A stretch of 64,000 bases of DNA from Pseudomonas sp. JUb42 (GTDB lineage Bacteria; Pseudomonadota; Gammaproteobacteria; Pseudomonadales; Pseudomonadaceae): NCBI RefSeq assembly GCF_024807945.1, contig NZ_JANUFD010000005.1:310001-374000 (forward strand), given 5' to 3'. A program made the translations under genes and the position numbers. How positions within the stretch are numbered: the first letter of the stretch is position 1; every line of letters starts with the position of its first letter. Shown in pieces: positions 27,546-37,671 of the stretch. Below the pieces are notes generated by a model. The model did no database searches and was not told the DNA's origin. It worked only from the letters and a program-made list of their open reading frames with translations.

Positions 27546-30322
27546 GTGTCATTGCGCCCCTGCGCGCTACCCAGCGCCTGCAATTCCATAAAGACTTCAC
27601 CCTGGATGACGCCATCCCTCTGGTGCCGTACTTCGCCAGACTCGGCATCAGCCATATCTACGCCTCACCTCTGTTGCAGGCCCGGGCCGGGTCCATGCAC
27701 GGTTACGACGTGGTCGACCCACGGCTGATCAACCCGGAACTGGGTGGCGAAGACGCCCTACGCCGCCTCGTCGCTGCTCTGCGCGAACAAGGCATGGGCC
27801 TGATCCTCGATATCGTCTCCAACCATATGGCGGTGGGCGGCTCGGACAATCCCTGGTGGCTGGACCTGCTGGAATGGGGCCGCAGCAGCCCGTACAAGGA
27901 CTTTTTCGATATCCAGTGGCACTCCCCCGACCCGTTGCTCAAGGGCCAACTGCTGCTGCCGTTCCTCAGCACCGATTACGGCACCGTGCTCCAGGCCGGC
28001 GAAATTCCCCTGCGCTTCGATGCCGCCCAGGGCACCTTTCATATCGAGCACTATCAGCACCATTTCCCCATCAACCCGATTACCTATGGCGACCTGCTGC
28101 AAGGCAGCGACGAGCCGCGCCTGCAGGAGATCGGCCAGCGCTTTACTGCGCTGGACCAGTACCCCCAGGCCTACGAACGGGCGCGCCAGGCCAAGACCGA
28201 ACTGGCAGCACTGGCCAGGGATCCGGCAGTGGCCAAGGCCATCGAGGCGATCCTCGAACATTACGACTCGCGCAACGAAGCCGGCTTCCAGCGCCTGCAC
28301 GCGTTGCTCGAAGCCCAGCACTATCGCCTGGCCAGTTGGCGCACCGCGGGTGATGACATCAACTGGCGGCGTTTCTTCGATATCAACGAGCTGGGCGGTT
28401 TGCGGGTCGAGCGGGCCAATGTCTTCGAAGCCACCCATGGCAAGATATTTCAGCTGATCAGCGAAGGTCTGGTCGATGGTTTGCGCATCGACCATATCGA
28501 CGGCCTCGCCGACCCACGGGGCTACTGCCGCAAGCTGCGTCGTCGGGTCAACGCCCTGTTGAGTCAACGCCCTGCCGCTACGCAACTGCAACACCTGCCG
28601 ATCTTCGTCGAGAAAATCCTCGGCGCCGATGAAGAGCTGCGCCGGGACTGGGGTGTGGATGGCACCACTGGCTACGAGTTCATGAACCAGGTCTCGCTGC
28701 TGCAACACGCCCCAAAGGGCCAGCCTGCCCTGGCCAGCCTGTGGAGCCGCATCAGCGAGCGCACTGCCGACTTCGATCAGGAAGTGCTGGTCGCCCGTGA
28801 CCTGGTGCTGCATGCCACCCTGGCCGGGGATTTCGAAAGTGTCGCCCAGGCCCTGCTGCAAGTAGCGCGCAGCGACCTGATGAGCCGCGACCTGACTCTC
28901 GGCGCCATCCGCCGCGCCCTGCTGGCCCTGATCGTCAACTTCCCGATCTACCGCACCTATATCAGCGCCTGTGGCCGCTCGACTCTCGATGACCTGTTTT
29001 TCCAACAGGCCATGGACGGCGCGCGCAATACCCTCAGCGAAGCCGACTGGCCGGTGCTCGACTACCTGCAACGCTGGCTCGGTGGCATCGCCTGGCGTGA
29101 TTTGCCGGTGGGCCGTCTGCGCAAGCTGTATCGCCATGCTTGCGTGCGCTTTCAGCAACTGACGTCGCCGGTAGCCGCCAAATCGGTAGAAGACACCTCG
29201 TTCTATCGCTCGGCGGTGCTGCTGTCGCGCAATGACGTCGGCTTCCACCCGCAGCACTTCAGTGCCGAGCCCGAGGCGTTTCATCAGGCCTGCATCGCCC
29301 GTCATGAATACTTCCCCGACAACCTGCTGGCCACGGCGACCCACGACCACAAGCGTGGCGAAGACAGCCGCACGCGTCTGGCGGTACTGAGCGAATGTGC
29401 TGATTGGTATGGCGAACAGGTCGAGCGCTGGCGGCAACTGGCGACGCCTTTGCGTGGCGACGGCGCAAGTATCAGCCCAGGGGATGAGCTGATGCTGTAT
29501 CAGGCCTTGCTTGGCAGTTGGCCGCTGGATCTGACTAGCGAAGCAGACTACAAGGCCTATGCTGAGAGGTTGACACGTTGGCAGGAAAAGGCCTTGCGCG
29601 AAGCCAAGCTACAAAGCAGCTGGAGTGCACCCAACGAAGCCTATGAAAGTGCTTGCCGTGGCTTTCTCAATGGCCTGCTGCTGGAACCCGAAGGCTTGGC
29701 CCTGCGTCAGTCCATCGGCGCCACGGCCAACCGTATCGCCGCGACCGGAGCCTTGAACAGCTTGGCGCAAACCTTGCTTCGTATGACAGTACCCGGTGTA
29801 CCGGATCTGTATCAGGGCTGCGAGTTCTGGGACTTCAGCCTGGTCGACCCGGACAACCGGCGGCCAGTGGACTATGCCCGGCGCCAGGCAGCCTTGAGCG
29901 AAACCAGCGACGTGGCTGAACTGCTGAATCATTGGCAAGACGGTCGCATCAAACAACAACTGATTGCCCGAGTGCTCACGCTTCGGGCCGAACATCCGGC
30001 GTTGTTCCGTCATGGGGGGTATCAGGCCCTGCAAGTGACAGGCAGCCAAGCCGGGCAAGTCATGGCATTCGCTCGAATCCACGAGGGTGAGCGGGCCATT
30101 GTTGTAGTGCCACGCTTGATCCATGAACTATTGGGCACTGCCCAAACTCCATTGATTACTGCCGACAGTTGGGGCGACACACGAGTCATCTTGCCGTTCG
30201 CTGATTCGAATCAAAGTTGGAAGGGACTTTTCTCTGAGACCGTAGTCACAACTGACAAGGCGCTGTTGCTCAGCGCAGCGTTCAAGAACTTTTCTGCCAA
30301 TTTGCTAATTCAATCTTTGTAA
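27542..30322 (+). CDS. treY: Maltooligosyl trehalose synthase
   Basis: 926 residues, typical for TreY. GH13 motifs are DIVSNHMAVGG, DGLRIDHIDGLADPRGY and VEKILGADEELR. The C-terminal part has TSFYRSAVLLSRNDVG and ATHDHKRGEDSRTRLAVLSE, both typical of the family. It isomerises the reducing-end alpha-1,4 bond of a maltodextrin into the alpha,alpha-1,1 bond of trehalose. TreZ, encoded two genes upstream, then releases trehalose, which acts as an osmoprotectant. Confidence 0.96.
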   Translation: MSVIAPLRATQRLQFHKDFTLDDAIPLVPYFARLGISHIYASPLLQARAGSMHGYDVVDPRLINPELGGEDALRRLVAALREQGMGLILDIVSNHMAVGGSDNPWWLDLLEWGRSSPYKDFFDIQWHSPDPLLKGQLLLPFLSTDYGTVLQAGEIPLRFDAAQGTFHIEHYQHHFPINPITYGDLLQGSDEPRLQEIGQRFTALDQYPQAYERARQAKTELAALARDPAVAKAIEAILEHYDSRNEAGFQRLHALLEAQHYRLASWRTAGDDINWRRFFDINELGGLRVERANVFEATHGKIFQLISEGLVDGLRIDHIDGLADPRGYCRKLRRRVNALLSQRPAATQLQHLPIFVEKILGADEELRRDWGVDGTTGYEFMNQVSLLQHAPKGQPALASLWSRISERTADFDQEVLVARDLVLHATLAGDFESVAQALLQVARSDLMSRDLTLGAIRRALLALIVNFPIYRTYISACGRSTLDDLFFQQAMDGARNTLSEADWPVLDYLQRWLGGIAWRDLPVGRLRKLYRHACVRFQQLTSPVAAKSVEDTSFYRSAVLLSRNDVGFHPQHFSAEPEAFHQACIARHEYFPDNLLATATHDHKRGEDSRTRLAVLSECADWYGEQVERWRQLATPLRGDGASISPGDELMLYQALLGSWPLDLTSEADYKAYAERLTRWQEKALREAKLQSSWSAPNEAYESACRGFLNGLLLEPEGLALRQSIGATANRIAATGALNSLAQTLLRMTVPGVPDLYQGCEFWDFSLVDPDNRRPVDYARRQAALSETSDVAELLNHWQDGRIKQQLIARVLTLRAEHPALFRHGGYQALQVTGSQAGQVMAFARIHEGERAIVVVPRLIHELLGTAQTPLITADSWGDTRVILPFADSNQSWKGLFSETVVTTDKALLLSAAFKNFSANLLIQSL

Positions 30323-30339
30323 TACCTGGGAGTGTCGAG

Positions 30340-30771
30340 ATGAGTGCCGACGAAAAAAGAATCCGCGAATTCGCGTATCAAATCTGGAAATCCGAGGGCG
30401 AGCCTCACGGCCAGGATGCACGCCACTGGGAAATGGCGCGCAAGCTTGCAGAAGCCGAAGCCCTGGCGCCGGACAAGTCCACCACACGCAAGGCCGCCAA
30501 GCCAAAACTGCCCAAGGTCGACGGAGTGACCGAGCCCAAGACAGCTGCCAAAGCCCCGGCCAAAGCGGCACCCAAGCCTGCCCCGGCCAAGCCGAAAGCG
30601 GCGCCTGCGGCGGCCAAACCAGCGCCTGCTGCGGCAAAACCTGCTCCGGCGCCAGCCAAACCGGCCGCCCCTGCGGCAAAACCGGCAGCGCCGGCCGCCG
30701 CGAAACCGGCACCTGCCGCAAAAAAACCGGCACCTGCCAAGAAACCTGCAGCCAAACCACCCGCGCCATGA
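30340..30771 (+). CDS. DUF2934 protein with Lys/Ala/Pro-rich tail
   Basis: 143 residues. Residues 1-45 (ADEKRIREFAYQIWKSEGEP, then DARHWEMARKLAEAEA) match the small helical domain DUF2934. From about residue 48 to the end the chain is a low-complexity repeat of Ala-Pro-Lys units such as AAAKPAPAAAKPAPAPAKPA, strongly basic and probably unfolded, like histone-H1-type tails. The gene lies 17 bp after treY and before glgX, a position in which such genes are often found in Pseudomonas. A role in binding nucleic acid or anionic polymer is only a guess. Confidence 0.82.
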   Translation: MSADEKRIREFAYQIWKSEGEPHGQDARHWEMARKLAEAEALAPDKSTTRKAAKPKLPKVDGVTEPKTAAKAPAKAAPKPAPAKPKAAPAAAKPAPAAAKPAPAPAKPAAPAAKPAAPAAAKPAPAAKKPAPAKKPAAKPPAP

Positions 30772-30923
30772 CTCACAGCGGGGTAACCGCTGTTCAATAG
30801 CCCGGCGAGCATCCTCCATGCTTGCCGGGCTGAATCCACTTTGACCCAGATTTTGTTGAAGCGCCCGCGCTTCGATATCGGCTTCGGCCGCCCTCGGAAA
30901 AGCTTTTGACGTCAGGAACGATT

Positions 30924-33116
30924 ATGAGTACTCGAAACGCCAGCACCGCAAAAAAGGACACCCACAAAAGCAGTTCCAGCACCGCTGAGCCGACCGCTAC
31001 AACGTCGCGCATCCGCGAAGGCCTGCCCTTCCCTCTGGGCGCCAATTGGGACGGTCTGGGCGTCAACTTCGCGCTGTTCTCCGCCAACGCCACCAAGGTC
31101 GAACTGTGCCTGTTCGATTCCACCGGTGAAGTCGAGCTGGAACGTATCGAGCTGCCGGAATACACCGATGAAATCTTCCACGGTTACCTGCCGGACGCCC
31201 ACCCGGGTCTGATCTACGGCTATCGGGTCTACGGCCCGTATGACCCGAAGAACGGTCATCGCTTCAACCACAACAAACTGCTGATTGACCCCTACGCCAA
31301 GCAACTGGTCGGCAGCCTGAAATGGTCCGAAGCGCTGTTCGGCTACACCATCGGCCACCCCGATGGCGACCTCAGTTTCGATGAGCGCGACAGCGCGCCG
31401 TTCGTACCCAAAAGCAAGGTCATCGACCCGGCCTACACTTGGGGCCGCGACCAGCGGGTCAGCGTGCCCTGGGACCGTACCGTGCTCTACGAGACCCATG
31501 TACGCGGTTACACTATGCGTCACCCGTCCGTTCCAGACGAGCTCAAGGGCACCTTTTCCGGGCTGATGGTCGAGGATGTGATTCAGCATATTCGCAAGCT
31601 GGGCGTGTCTTCGGTGGAGCTGCTACCAATCCATGCCTTCGTCAATGACCAGCACCTGCTGCAAAAAGGCATGACCAACTATTGGGGCTACAACAGCATC
31701 GCCTTCTTCGCCCCGGACCCGCGCTACCTGGCCCATGGCAAGATCGCCGAGTTCAAGGAAATGGTTGCGCACATGCACCATGCCGGGCTCGAGGTGATTC
31801 TCGATGTGGTCTACAACCACACCGCCGAAGGCAACGAACTGGGCCCGACCCTGTCTATGCGCGGCATCGACAACTCCTCGTACTACCGCCTCAATGCCGA
31901 TGACAAGCGCTACTACATCAACGATTCCGGCACCGGCAACACCCTGGACCTGAGCCATCCGTGCGTGCTGCAACTGGTCACCGACTCGCTGCGCTACTGG
32001 GCCACGGAGATGCACGTGGACGGCTTCCGCTTCGACCTGGCAACCATCCTCGGCCGCTACCGCGACGGCTTTGACGAGCGCCACAGTTTCCTCGTCGCCT
32101 GCCGTCAGGACCCGGTGCTGCGCCAGGTCAAACTGATTGCCGAACCTTGGGACTGCGGCCCGGGCGGCTATCAGGTGGGGCGTTTCGCACCGGGCTGGGC
32201 CGAGTGGAACGACAAGTTCCGCGACACCGTACGGGCCTTCTGGAAAGGCGACGAAGGCCAGTTGGCCGACTTTGCCGCACGCATGACCGCTTCGGGCAAC
32301 CTGTTCAACCATCGCGGGCGCCGGCCTTATGTCTCGGTGAACTTCGTCACCGCTCACGACGGCTTTACCCTGCATGACCTGGTGTCCTACAACGATAAAC
32401 ACAACGAAGACAACGACGAGAACAACCAGGACGGCAGCAATAACAACCTGTCGTGGAACCATGGTGTCGAAGGGCCTACCGACAACAAGGAGATCAACGA
32501 GCTGCGCCTGCGCCAGATGCGCAACTTCTTCGCCACGTTGCTGTTCGCCCAGGGCACGCCAATGATGGTCGCCGGTGACGAATTTGCCCGCACCCAGCAC
32601 GGCAATAACAACGCCTATTGCCAGGACAGCGAAATCGGTTGGGTCAACTGGGATCTGGATGAGGACGGCAAGTCTTTGCTGGACTTCGTCAAGCGCGCGA
32701 CCAAGCTGCGCCAGACCTACCCGATCCTGCGCCGTAACCGCTTTCTGGTAGGCGACTACAACGAGGCCATCGGGGTCAAGGACGTCACCTGGCTGGCGCC
32801 GGATGGCAAGGAAATGGGCATCGAGCAGTGGGAAGACCGCAATGCCCGTTGCATGGGCATGCTGATGGACGGCCGCGCCCAGGAAACCGGTATCCGTCGC
32901 CCAGGTGGCGATGCGACCCTGCTACTGGTGGTCAACTCCCATCACGACGGCGTCAACTTCACCCTGCCGCCGGTGCCAGAAGGCAAGGACTGGAAGTGCC
33001 TGCTCGACACCAACCGCCCGGATATCCACGGCCAGGAGAGCTTCGAGTTCGATAGCCACTACACGGTAACGGCGCGCTCGCTGCTGCTGTTTGAGTTGCA
33101 GCACAAGAACGCCTGA
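30924..33116 (+). CDS. glgX: Glycogen debranching enzyme GlgX (isoamylase type)
   Basis: 730 residues from the ATG at 30924, which has AGGAACG upstream; an in-frame start 18 bases earlier is less likely. After a Ser/Thr-rich N-terminus comes a CBM48 domain ([20 protein letters not shown]). The GH13 barrel shows [56 protein letters not shown] and [15 protein letters not shown]. It hydrolyses alpha-1,6 branches in glycogen. It ends the trehalose/glucan run and is followed by a hairpin terminator. Confidence 0.96.
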   Translation: MSTRNASTAKKDTHKSSSSTAEPTATTSRIREGLPFPLGANWDGLGVNFALFSANATKVELCLFDSTGEVELERIELPEYTDEIFHGYLPDAHPGLIYGYRVYGPYDPKNGHRFNHNKLLIDPYAKQLVGSLKWSEALFGYTIGHPDGDLSFDERDSAPFVPKSKVIDPAYTWGRDQRVSVPWDRTVLYETHVRGYTMRHPSVPDELKGTFSGLMVEDVIQHIRKLGVSSVELLPIHAFVNDQHLLQKGMTNYWGYNSIAFFAPDPRYLAHGKIAEFKEMVAHMHHAGLEVILDVVYNHTAEGNELGPTLSMRGIDNSSYYRLNADDKRYYINDSGTGNTLDLSHPCVLQLVTDSLRYWATEMHVDGFRFDLATILGRYRDGFDERHSFLVACRQDPVLRQVKLIAEPWDCGPGGYQVGRFAPGWAEWNDKFRDTVRAFWKGDEGQLADFAARMTASGNLFNHRGRRPYVSVNFVTAHDGFTLHDLVSYNDKHNEDNDENNQDGSNNNLSWNHGVEGPTDNKEINELRLRQMRNFFATLLFAQGTPMMVAGDEFARTQHGNNNAYCQDSEIGWVNWDLDEDGKSLLDFVKRATKLRQTYPILRRNRFLVGDYNEAIGVKDVTWLAPDGKEMGIEQWEDRNARCMGMLMDGRAQETGIRRPGGDATLLLVVNSHHDGVNFTLPPVPEGKDWKCLLDTNRPDIHGQESFEFDSHYTVTARSLLLFELQHKNA

Positions 33117-33143
33117 TAAATCACGAGCGGCACTTTGTTGGAT

Positions 33144-33174
33144 GCGCCCTGATTGTCTGAATCAGGGCGCTTTC
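33144..33174 (+). terminator. Rho-independent terminator after glgX
   Basis: An 11-bp perfect stem GCGCCCTGATT/AATCAGGGCGC with a five-base loop is followed by TTTCT, 27 bases after the glgX stop. Confidence 0.8.
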
Positions 33175-33262
33175 TGTGGGACCGGCTTTAGCCGGGAAGT
33201 CGTAGGCATGATCGATACATTTCTATCGTCGGCCATAATGTCTTCCCGGCTAAAGCGGTCAG
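33175..33262. repeat. REP-like inverted pair (GGCTTTAGCC type)
   Basis: GTGGGACCGGCTTTAGCCGG faces CCCGGCTAAAGCGGTC. The right arm runs into the stop codon of the transporter gene. Confidence 0.8.
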
Positions 33263-34614
33263 TTGGCCCGCGCCAACTCCAACCGATGCAGTCGGCCCAT
33301 GCTCAGGAACGCCAGCGCCCCGAGCAGCGCATGCCCCGCCACCACATACAGCGCCCCTTCAAAGGAGCCTGTCGCCTGAACGATGTAGCCGATGATGATC
33401 GGCGTGAAGATCCCGGAAATATTGCCGAACATATTGAACAGCCCACCCGCCATGCCGGTGATCTGTTTCGGCGCCGTGTCCGAGACCAGGGTCCAGTCCA
33501 CCGCCACCACGCCCTTGCCGAAAATGGCCATGGACATCAGCAGCGTCACCACCCACACCGAATCAGTGAAGTTGCACAACACCAGGGTCGCGCCCATGCT
33601 CATGCCGCACACCAGGGGGATCTTGCGCGCCACGGTCAGGGACACCCCGCGCCGTAGCAGCACGTCACAGATGGTCCCGCCGCACAACGCCCCCAACAGC
33701 CCGCAGATACCGGGAATCGCCGCAATGGCCCCGGCTTCCATGATGTTCAGGCCACGGCCCTTGACCAGATAGATCGGGAACCAGGTCAGGAAGAAATACT
33801 GCAACGAGGTATCGCAGTATTTGCCCAGATAAATCGACCACATCATCGGGCTCTTGAGCAGTACTTTCAGGTCGGAGAACTTCGGCCGAAACGCATCCTT
33901 GGCCTTGGGTTTATCCATATCGACGTCGGCCCCGCCACTGCGGATGTGTTCCAGCTCCGCGGCATTGACCAATGGATGCTCAGTCGGGCCCTTGACCAGC
34001 TTGAACCAGATCAGGCTCACCACAATACCCAGCCCGCCCATGAACCAATACACATGCTCCCAACCGTAGGTGTGGGCGATAAAGCCCATCAACGGCGCCA
34101 GCATGACCACCGACAGGTACATCGACGAGTTGTAGATCACCGTCGCCAGACCACGCTCCTGCAACGGGAACCAAGCGGCAACGATACGGTTATTGGCCGG
34201 GTACACCGGCGCCTCGATCAGCCCCAGCAAAAAGCGCAGGACAAACAGCATGGCGACGGCAACCGACACCGAGAAAAAGCCGATCATGCCCTGGGCCACG
34301 GTAATGGTGGACCAGAGAAACAACGAGACGCCGTAGACCCGCGCCGAGCCGAACTTGTCGAGCAGCCAGCCGCCAGGTAACTGGCCCAGCACATAGGCCC
34401 AGGCAAACGCGGAGAAGATATAACCCAGGGTGATGGAATTGATTCCCAGGACCTGAGTCAGTGCAGTGCCGGTGATGGACAGCGTGGCCCGGTCACCGAC
34501 ATTGATCGCCGTGACGATGAACAGCATGGCCAGGATGTAATAGCGCACCTTGCTACGTGCGGCTGTTGCGGCAACGGCGGCGGCCGGGGAATCTGCAACG
34601 TTGGAATGATCCAC
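33259..34614 (-). CDS. MFS transporter, aldarate (glucarate/galactarate) GudP-like
   Basis: 451 residues from a GTG at 34614 with AGAGGA upstream. About 12 hydrophobic segments; residues 25-50 (YYILAMLFIVTAINVGDRAT) and IIFSAFAWAYVLGQLPGGWL-like text closely resemble E. coli GudP/GarP of the anion:cation symporter family. Predicted inner-membrane proton symporter for glucarate, galactarate or talarate. It follows the talarate/galactarate dehydratase gene on the same strand, 192 bp away with a REP between, and is the second such transporter in the cluster. Confidence 0.87.
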   Translation of the reverse strand: MDHSNVADSPAAAVAATAARSKVRYYILAMLFIVTAINVGDRATLSITGTALTQVLGINSITLGYIFSAFAWAYVLGQLPGGWLLDKFGSARVYGVSLFLWSTITVAQGMIGFFSVSVAVAMLFVLRFLLGLIEAPVYPANNRIVAAWFPLQERGLATVIYNSSMYLSVVMLAPLMGFIAHTYGWEHVYWFMGGLGIVVSLIWFKLVKGPTEHPLVNAAELEHIRSGGADVDMDKPKAKDAFRPKFSDLKVLLKSPMMWSIYLGKYCDTSLQYFFLTWFPIYLVKGRGLNIMEAGAIAAIPGICGLLGALCGGTICDVLLRRGVSLTVARKIPLVCGMSMGATLVLCNFTDSVWVVTLLMSMAIFGKGVVAVDWTLVSDTAPKQITGMAGGLFNMFGNISGIFTPIIIGYIVQATGSFEGALYVVAGHALLGALAFLSMGRLHRLELARAN

Positions 34615-34688
34615 ATGAAAGTCCTCTTCTTATCTTTCTTATGATTGGGGCTTAACGGGTGCGACTTTGCCTGGATGGGAGCAAATTC

Positions 34689-34781
34689 TGTGGGAGCGAA
34701 TTCATTTGCGACGAAGCCAGTACATTCGACGCATACCTATCGTCTGAAACACCGCTTTCGCGAATGAATTCGTTCCCACAA
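34689..34781. repeat. REP-like inverted pair (GCGAATTCATTCGCGAA type)
   Basis: TGTGGGAGCGAATTCATTTG faces CGCGAATGAATTCGTTCCCA between the dehydratase and transporter genes. Confidence 0.82.
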
Positions 34782-34806
34782 GTCGTCCCCAAAAATATCT
34801 CAAGGG

Positions 34807-35967
34807 TTATGGGCGAATACCCACTTCCACCTCTTGCGCGGTCCAGACCTTGACCTGTTCGCTCATGGACAGGCCCAGGCCCGGACGGGTCGGCACCAGC
34901 ATGCGGCCGTCGCGGGTTTCCAGGCGTTCGTTGAACAGCGGCTCCAGCCACTCGAAATGCTCGACCCACGGCTCGGTCGGATAGGCCGCCGCCAGGTGCA
35001 CATGCAGCTCCATCGCGAAGTGCGGTGCCAGCATCACACCGGCCTGCTCGGCCATGGCCGCAACTTTCAGGTATGGCGTGATACCGCCGACGCGAGGCGC
35101 ATCGGGCATCAGGAAGTCAGCGCCGCGCAGCTTGATGAACTCGGCGTGCTCGGCGACGCTGGTGAGCATTTCCCCGGTGGCGATCGGCGTATCGAACTGT
35201 TGCGCCAGGGCCGCATGGCCTTCGGCGTCGTAGCAGTCCAGGGGCTCTTCAATCCAGATCAGGTTGAACTCTTCGAAGCGCCGGCACATACGCTGGGCGG
35301 TCGGGCGATCCCACTGCTGGTTGGCGTCGACCATCAACGGAAAATTGTCGCCCAGGTGCTTGCGCACGGTGCTGACCCGATGCAGGTCGAGGGCGCAGTC
35401 CGGCTGGCCGACCTTGAGCTTGATACCGCCAATACCTTTCTCGCGGGACATATCGGTGTTGTGCAGCAGTTGCTCCAGGGGCGTGTGCAGGAAGCCGCCG
35501 GAGGTGTTGTAGCAGCGTACGGAATCACGCTGGGCGCCGAGCAGGCGGGCCAGGGACAGGTTGGCGCGCTTGGCCTTGAGGTCCCACAGGGCGACGTCGA
35601 AGGCGCCGATGGCCTGGGTCGACATGCCGCTGCGGCCCACCGAAGCACCGGCCCAGCACAGCTTGGTCCACAGCTTGGCGATATCGCTGGGGTTCTCACC
35701 GATCAGCGCCGGGGCGATTTCCTTGGCATGCGCGAACTGGCCAGGGCCACCGGCGCGCTTGGAATAGCTGAAACCCAGACCGCGATGACCATCGACCGTT
35801 TCGATTTCAGCGAACAGGATGGCGATTTCGGTCATCGGCTTCTGCCGCCCGGTGAGCACCTTGGCATCACTGATCGGGTTGGCCAGGGGCAGGAACACTG
35901 AGGACACCCGGACCCAGGCAATACGATCGTCATCGGAGGATTTGAGGTTTTGTTGTTGTGCGAGCAT
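34807..35967 (-). CDS. L-talarate/galactarate dehydratase (enolase superfamily)
   Basis: 386 residues from MLAQQQNLKSS at 35967, where AAGGAGAG gives a strong ribosome site; the longer frame upstream runs through a REP and is rejected. Mandelate-racemase-like features are the KxK motif (GGIKLKVGQPD), metal ligands in LMVDANQQWD, IWIEEPLD and IATGEML, and the general-acid/base histidine in APHFAMELH. The closest remembered match is the Salmonella talarate/galactarate dehydratase (DAKVLTGRQKP, SVGRSGM). It dehydrates these aldarates to a keto-deoxy acid, for later cleavage by enzymes not encoded here. It lies between two transporter genes. Confidence 0.9.
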   Translation of the reverse strand: MLAQQQNLKSSDDDRIAWVRVSSVFLPLANPISDAKVLTGRQKPMTEIAILFAEIETVDGHRGLGFSYSKRAGGPGQFAHAKEIAPALIGENPSDIAKLWTKLCWAGASVGRSGMSTQAIGAFDVALWDLKAKRANLSLARLLGAQRDSVRCYNTSGGFLHTPLEQLLHNTDMSREKGIGGIKLKVGQPDCALDLHRVSTVRKHLGDNFPLMVDANQQWDRPTAQRMCRRFEEFNLIWIEEPLDCYDAEGHAALAQQFDTPIATGEMLTSVAEHAEFIKLRGADFLMPDAPRVGGITPYLKVAAMAEQAGVMLAPHFAMELHVHLAAAYPTEPWVEHFEWLEPLFNERLETRDGRMLVPTRPGLGLSMSEQVKVWTAQEVEVGIRP

Positions 35968-36009
35968 GAGGGCTCTCCTTGGGGCAAATAAAAGGCTTGT
36001 CATGACGTT

Positions 36010-36098
36010 GTGGGAGCGAGGCTTGCCCGCGAAACAGTCGCTGCGGTGTACCTGCCAGACCGAGGTATCGTTCTTCGCGGGCAAGCCACGCTCCCACA
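36010..36098. repeat. REP-like inverted pair (GCTTGCCCGCGAA type)
   Basis: GTGGGAGCGAGGCTTGCCCG faces CGCGGGCAAGCCACGCTCCC between the dehydratase gene and the upstream transporter gene. Confidence 0.85.
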
Positions 36099-36123
36099 GG
36101 GCTACCAAATTGCAGTTATTCAG

Positions 36124-37476
36124 TCAGTTATGAGTTGGCTGGGCCGCGACAGCAGGCTGCGGCTCATCCTCACCATCATCAATTTCCAGGCGCTTGAGCG
36201 GCCCGACGATAAACAGGTAGGCAAAGGCGCCGAGCAGGCCCATGGCACCGACGTACAGCAGCGCCGAGTCGAAAGAGCCGAGCTGATTGACCAGCACACC
36301 AATGGCGATGGGGGTGACGATGCTGGCGATGTTGCCGCAGAAGTTGAACATCGCCCCGCTGATGCCCATGGCCCGTTTCGGCGAAACATCACCGACGATG
36401 CACCAGCCCAGGTTGCCGACGCCCTTGGCGAAGAACGCCACCGACATCACCAGGATCACCAACGGCACCGATTGGGTGTAGTTGGCGACAACGATGGTGC
36501 TCGACAGCAACAGTCCGCAGATGATCGGGGTCTTGCGGGCGGCGGTCAGGCTGAAGCCTTTCTTGAGCATCCAGTCCGACCAGATGCCGCCGATCATGCC
36601 GCCCAGGCAGCCGGCAATCGGCGGGATCGCCGCGACCAGGCCGACCTTGAGCATGGTCAAGCCCTTGGCTTCGATCAGGTAGGTGGGGAACCAGGTCAGG
36701 AAGAACCAGGTGATGGAGGTCAGGCAGAACTGCCCTAGATAGACGCCGAGCATCATGCGGTTCCCACCAATGGCGCGAACCCGCTTCCAGCTGAAGGGCG
36801 TCTTCACGTCACCCATATTGGGCAGGCCACCACCGGCTTCGATGTAGTCGATTTCGGCCTGATTGGCGCGCTTATCCTTGCGCGGCTCATGAACCATCTT
36901 GAACCACAGCAGGCCGATCAGGATCCCGGCGCCGCCGGTCCAGAAGAACACATGCTGCCAGCCGAAACTGTTGAGCAGCAGCACCATCAACGGTGTGAAC
37001 GCGGCCAGGGCAAAGTATTGCGCCGACTGGAAGATCGCCGTGGCCAGGCCACGCTCGTGACGCGGAAACCACATCACCGTCAGGCGGTTGTTGGCCGGGA
37101 ACGCCGGGGATTCGGCCACGCCCATCAGGAAGCGCAGGACGAACAGCGCCAGGAAGGCCGAGCTGAACATGTCCACGTAACCCTGCAGGAAGGTCAGTGC
37201 CGACCAGATGATCAGGCTCATGCCCAGCACTACGCGGGAACCGAAGCGATCGAGGACGATACCGCCAGGAATCTGCATGCTGGTATAGGCCCAGCCGAAG
37301 GCAGAAAAGGCGATGCCCATGGTGATCGCGTCAAAGCCCAGATCGCCGCGCATGGCGGGTGCGGCGATGGACAGGGTGGCGCGGTCCACGTAGTTGAAGA
37401 CGGTGACGATAAAGATCATCGCGAGGATGAGATAGCGGACGTTGGTCCTCGCTATCGACGGCGTAGGAATGCTCAC
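36124..37476 (-). CDS. MFS transporter, aldarate GudP-like (first of two)
   Basis: 450 residues from a GTG at 37476 with AAGGAC upstream; the extension to 37527 lacks family similarity. Twelve hydrophobic segments are expected. The N-terminus VRYLILAMIFIVTVFNYVDR and the loop DRFGSRVVLG are typical of the GudP/ExuT anion:cation symporters. It is probably the main aldarate uptake protein, as it sits directly downstream of two palindromic operators. It shares the architecture of the second transporter at 33259, but the two are clearly diverged. Confidence 0.88.
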   Translation of the reverse strand: MSIPTPSIARTNVRYLILAMIFIVTVFNYVDRATLSIAAPAMRGDLGFDAITMGIAFSAFGWAYTSMQIPGGIVLDRFGSRVVLGMSLIIWSALTFLQGYVDMFSSAFLALFVLRFLMGVAESPAFPANNRLTVMWFPRHERGLATAIFQSAQYFALAAFTPLMVLLLNSFGWQHVFFWTGGAGILIGLLWFKMVHEPRKDKRANQAEIDYIEAGGGLPNMGDVKTPFSWKRVRAIGGNRMMLGVYLGQFCLTSITWFFLTWFPTYLIEAKGLTMLKVGLVAAIPPIAGCLGGMIGGIWSDWMLKKGFSLTAARKTPIICGLLLSSTIVVANYTQSVPLVILVMSVAFFAKGVGNLGWCIVGDVSPKRAMGISGAMFNFCGNIASIVTPIAIGVLVNQLGSFDSALLYVGAMGLLGAFAYLFIVGPLKRLEIDDGEDEPQPAVAAQPTHN

Positions 37477-37543
37477 TGTTGTTGTCCTTATTGTGTGGTG
37501 TTGCAGTGCTGGCCTGCCCTTCTCCAAGGTCTTTGTGATTGTA

Positions 37544-37559
37544 ATGATTGCGCAATCAT
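37544..37559. promoter_or_regulatory. Palindromic operator 1 upstream of the aldarate genes
   Basis: A perfect 16-bp palindrome, ATGATTGCGCAATCAT, centred 75 bp upstream of the transporter start. The central CG and even symmetry fit LacI-family operators, and the regulator gene is next door. Binding is inferred. Confidence 0.7.
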
Positions 37560-37619
37560 AACAACTTCAAAAAAAAGGTACTGCGCGGCAGGCAGATCAC
37601 CTTGGGGCCGATCTTACAC

Positions 37620-37633
37620 TGATTGCGCAATCA
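37620..37633. promoter_or_regulatory. Palindromic operator 2 upstream of the aldarate genes
   Basis: TGATTGCGCAATCA, the identical 14-bp core of operator 1, with a centre-to-centre spacing of 75 bp (about seven helical turns). Two phased sites would suit DNA looping by a tetramer, or control of both the transporter gene and the end of the regulator gene. Confidence 0.7.
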
Positions 37634-37671
37634 TTCAACGCCACAAAACAAGGTTTTTTAAAAAAACGAGA

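Noticed and set aside
34807..36108. Longer start for the talarate/galactarate dehydratase
   Set aside because: The extra N-terminus is translated REP sequence (WERGLPAK); the ATG at 35967 has a strong ribosome site and matches the family.
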